Assembly: GCA_045636245.1 (NCBI GenBank)
Contig: JAZTXA010000066.1
Coordinates: 1 to 7,030, forward strand
Length of the DNA stretch: 7,030 bases
Direction of reading: 5' to 3'
From: RGIG7213 sp045636245
GTDB taxonomy: Bacteria; Bacillota; Clostridia; Oscillospirales; CAG-272
In this document: piece by piece, positions 6,437-7,030 of the stretch
Position numbering within the stretch: position 1 is the first letter of the stretch
Layout of the letters: each line of letters starts with the position of its first letter
The notes under the pieces: generated by a model
What the model was told of the DNA's origin: nothing
Seen by the model: the letters and a program-made list of their open reading frames with translations, nothing else
Databases searched by the model: none
Program-made: the position numbers and the translations under genes

Positions 6437-7030
6437 CTACCTCTTTCTCAGTATGTTTAAAATACCGTCTTTCAAAATTTCCCCCGCTGTTTTTGGGGCA
6501 CATTTTCCGGGCAAGCTCAATGCTGAAATCGCTTTAAGACCTACCGCCTCGGCATATGTAAAATCAACGCCGCCCGGCAAAGAAGCCAGATCGATTATAA
6601 GTGTTTTTTTGTTCATTTTGTCAATCAGAGAACGGGTGAAAATGACACTCGGCACAGTATTGAATATTATATCAAACTTGTATATATCGCGGTCTATATT
6701 GTGTATTTTCGTCGCCTTATATCCGTATGCACGTGCCAAGGACAAAACCTCGTCGCGTCTTGCGCAAACTGTTACATTTGCTCCAAGTGATCTTAATTTG
6801 TGTGCAAGCACGCCGCCGACACGACCGAATCCGCATACGGCAACATCTGCCCCGTGCAAGGTGAAAACGGTTTCTTTCATCGCAATTTCAACAGCTCCCT
6901 CCGCTGTGGGAACGGTGTTGAGTATGGCAATATCTTCACAGTCCATATAATCAACAAGTAAACAGTTCTTGATTCTTGAAAGTGTGCTTATCTTTTCATC
7001 GCATTTTCCTGCGAAAATTACCGTGTCGGG
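6437..7030 (-). CDS. dpaA: Dipicolinate synthase subunit A (SpoVFA), N-terminus missing at window edge
   Basis: The reading frame stays open from the right edge to the TAG at 6437-6439, giving 197 visible residues. The Bacillus subtilis homologue has roughly 300, so about a third is outside the window. The internal ATG at 6946 is not the start: the 28 codons before it encode a continuous family-like sequence ending LLVDYM. Visible landmarks are the DYMDCEDIAILNTVPTAEGA segment that joins the two domains, a Rossmann nucleotide-binding motif GFGRVG (codons at about 6832-6815), a segment FNTVPS, and LPGKCAPKTAGEIL near the C-terminus. It is the NAD(P)-binding dehydrogenase-like subunit of dipicolinate synthase. 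dpaB follows after 2 bases, with its ribosome binding site inside the end of dpaA. Confidence 0.95.
   Translation of the reverse strand, partial: PDTVIFAGKCDEKISTLSRIKNCLLVDYMDCEDIAILNTVPTAEGAVEIAMKETVFTLHGADVAVCGFGRVGGVLAHKLRSLGANVTVCARRDEVLSLARAYGYKATKIHNIDRDIYKFDIIFNTVPSVIFTRSLIDKMNKKTLIIDLASLPGGVDFTYAEAVGLKAISALSLPGKCAPKTAGEILKDGILNILRKR

Noticed and set aside
6435..6503. Longer dpaB start at 6503
   Set aside because: The extra 23 residues lie within the end of dpaA and do not resemble the family N-terminus. The ATG at 6434 has GAGG at the right distance.
6453..6950. A 165-codon open frame on the plus strand opposite dpaA
   Set aside because: It is antisense to a strongly recognised gene, has low-complexity Ser/Pro/Thr composition with no recognisable motif, and has no supporting promoter or ribosome binding site. 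It is a shadow frame.

Overview
The window looks like a low-to-mid GC, spore-forming Firmicute of the class Clostridia. The evidence is a dipicolinate synthase gene pair (dpaA-dpaB, needed for the endospore dipicolinate store), strong GAGG-type ribosome binding sites, AT-rich intergenic regions with sigma-A-like promoters, and a lipoprotein signal peptide. I cannot place the species more closely.

Layout. Positions 1-75 hold the end of an upstream transcription unit, seen as an intrinsic terminator; its gene is essentially outside the window. A sigma-A-type promoter at 93-121 then drives one plus-strand gene (151-1212). It encodes a lipoprotein whose C-terminal half carries every catalytic residue of the barnase (microbial guanyl-specific RNase) family. 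A strong hairpin at 1217-1246 separates it from a convergent minus-strand operon and probably ends transcription from both sides.

The minus-strand operon is transcribed from an extended -10 promoter at 5746-5774. Its gene order is tdk (thymidine kinase), an HD-domain dGTPase-like triphosphohydrolase, two tandem DHH/DHHA1 phosphoesterases of the NrnA type, and surE (5'-nucleotidase). Spacing is very tight (15, 10, 2 and -4 nt), which suggests translational coupling. The products fit one theme: short oligonucleotides to mononucleotides (NrnA-like), mononucleotides to nucleosides (SurE), dNTPs to deoxynucleosides plus triphosphate (dGTPase), and thymidine rescued to dTMP (Tdk).

Further upstream on the same strand is the end of a separate unit. 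dpaA is cut by the right window edge, dpaB follows 2 nt later, and a strong minus-strand terminator at 5798-5837 closes it just before the tdk promoter.

Most of the window is ordinary housekeeping and sporulation DNA. The least ordinary element is the barnase-like lipoprotein: it has a long linker, an extra N-terminal region, insertions and a C-terminal extension around an intact RNase active site, and no barstar inhibitor gene is visible beside it. I saw no CRISPR array, insertion sequence, tRNA or rRNA.
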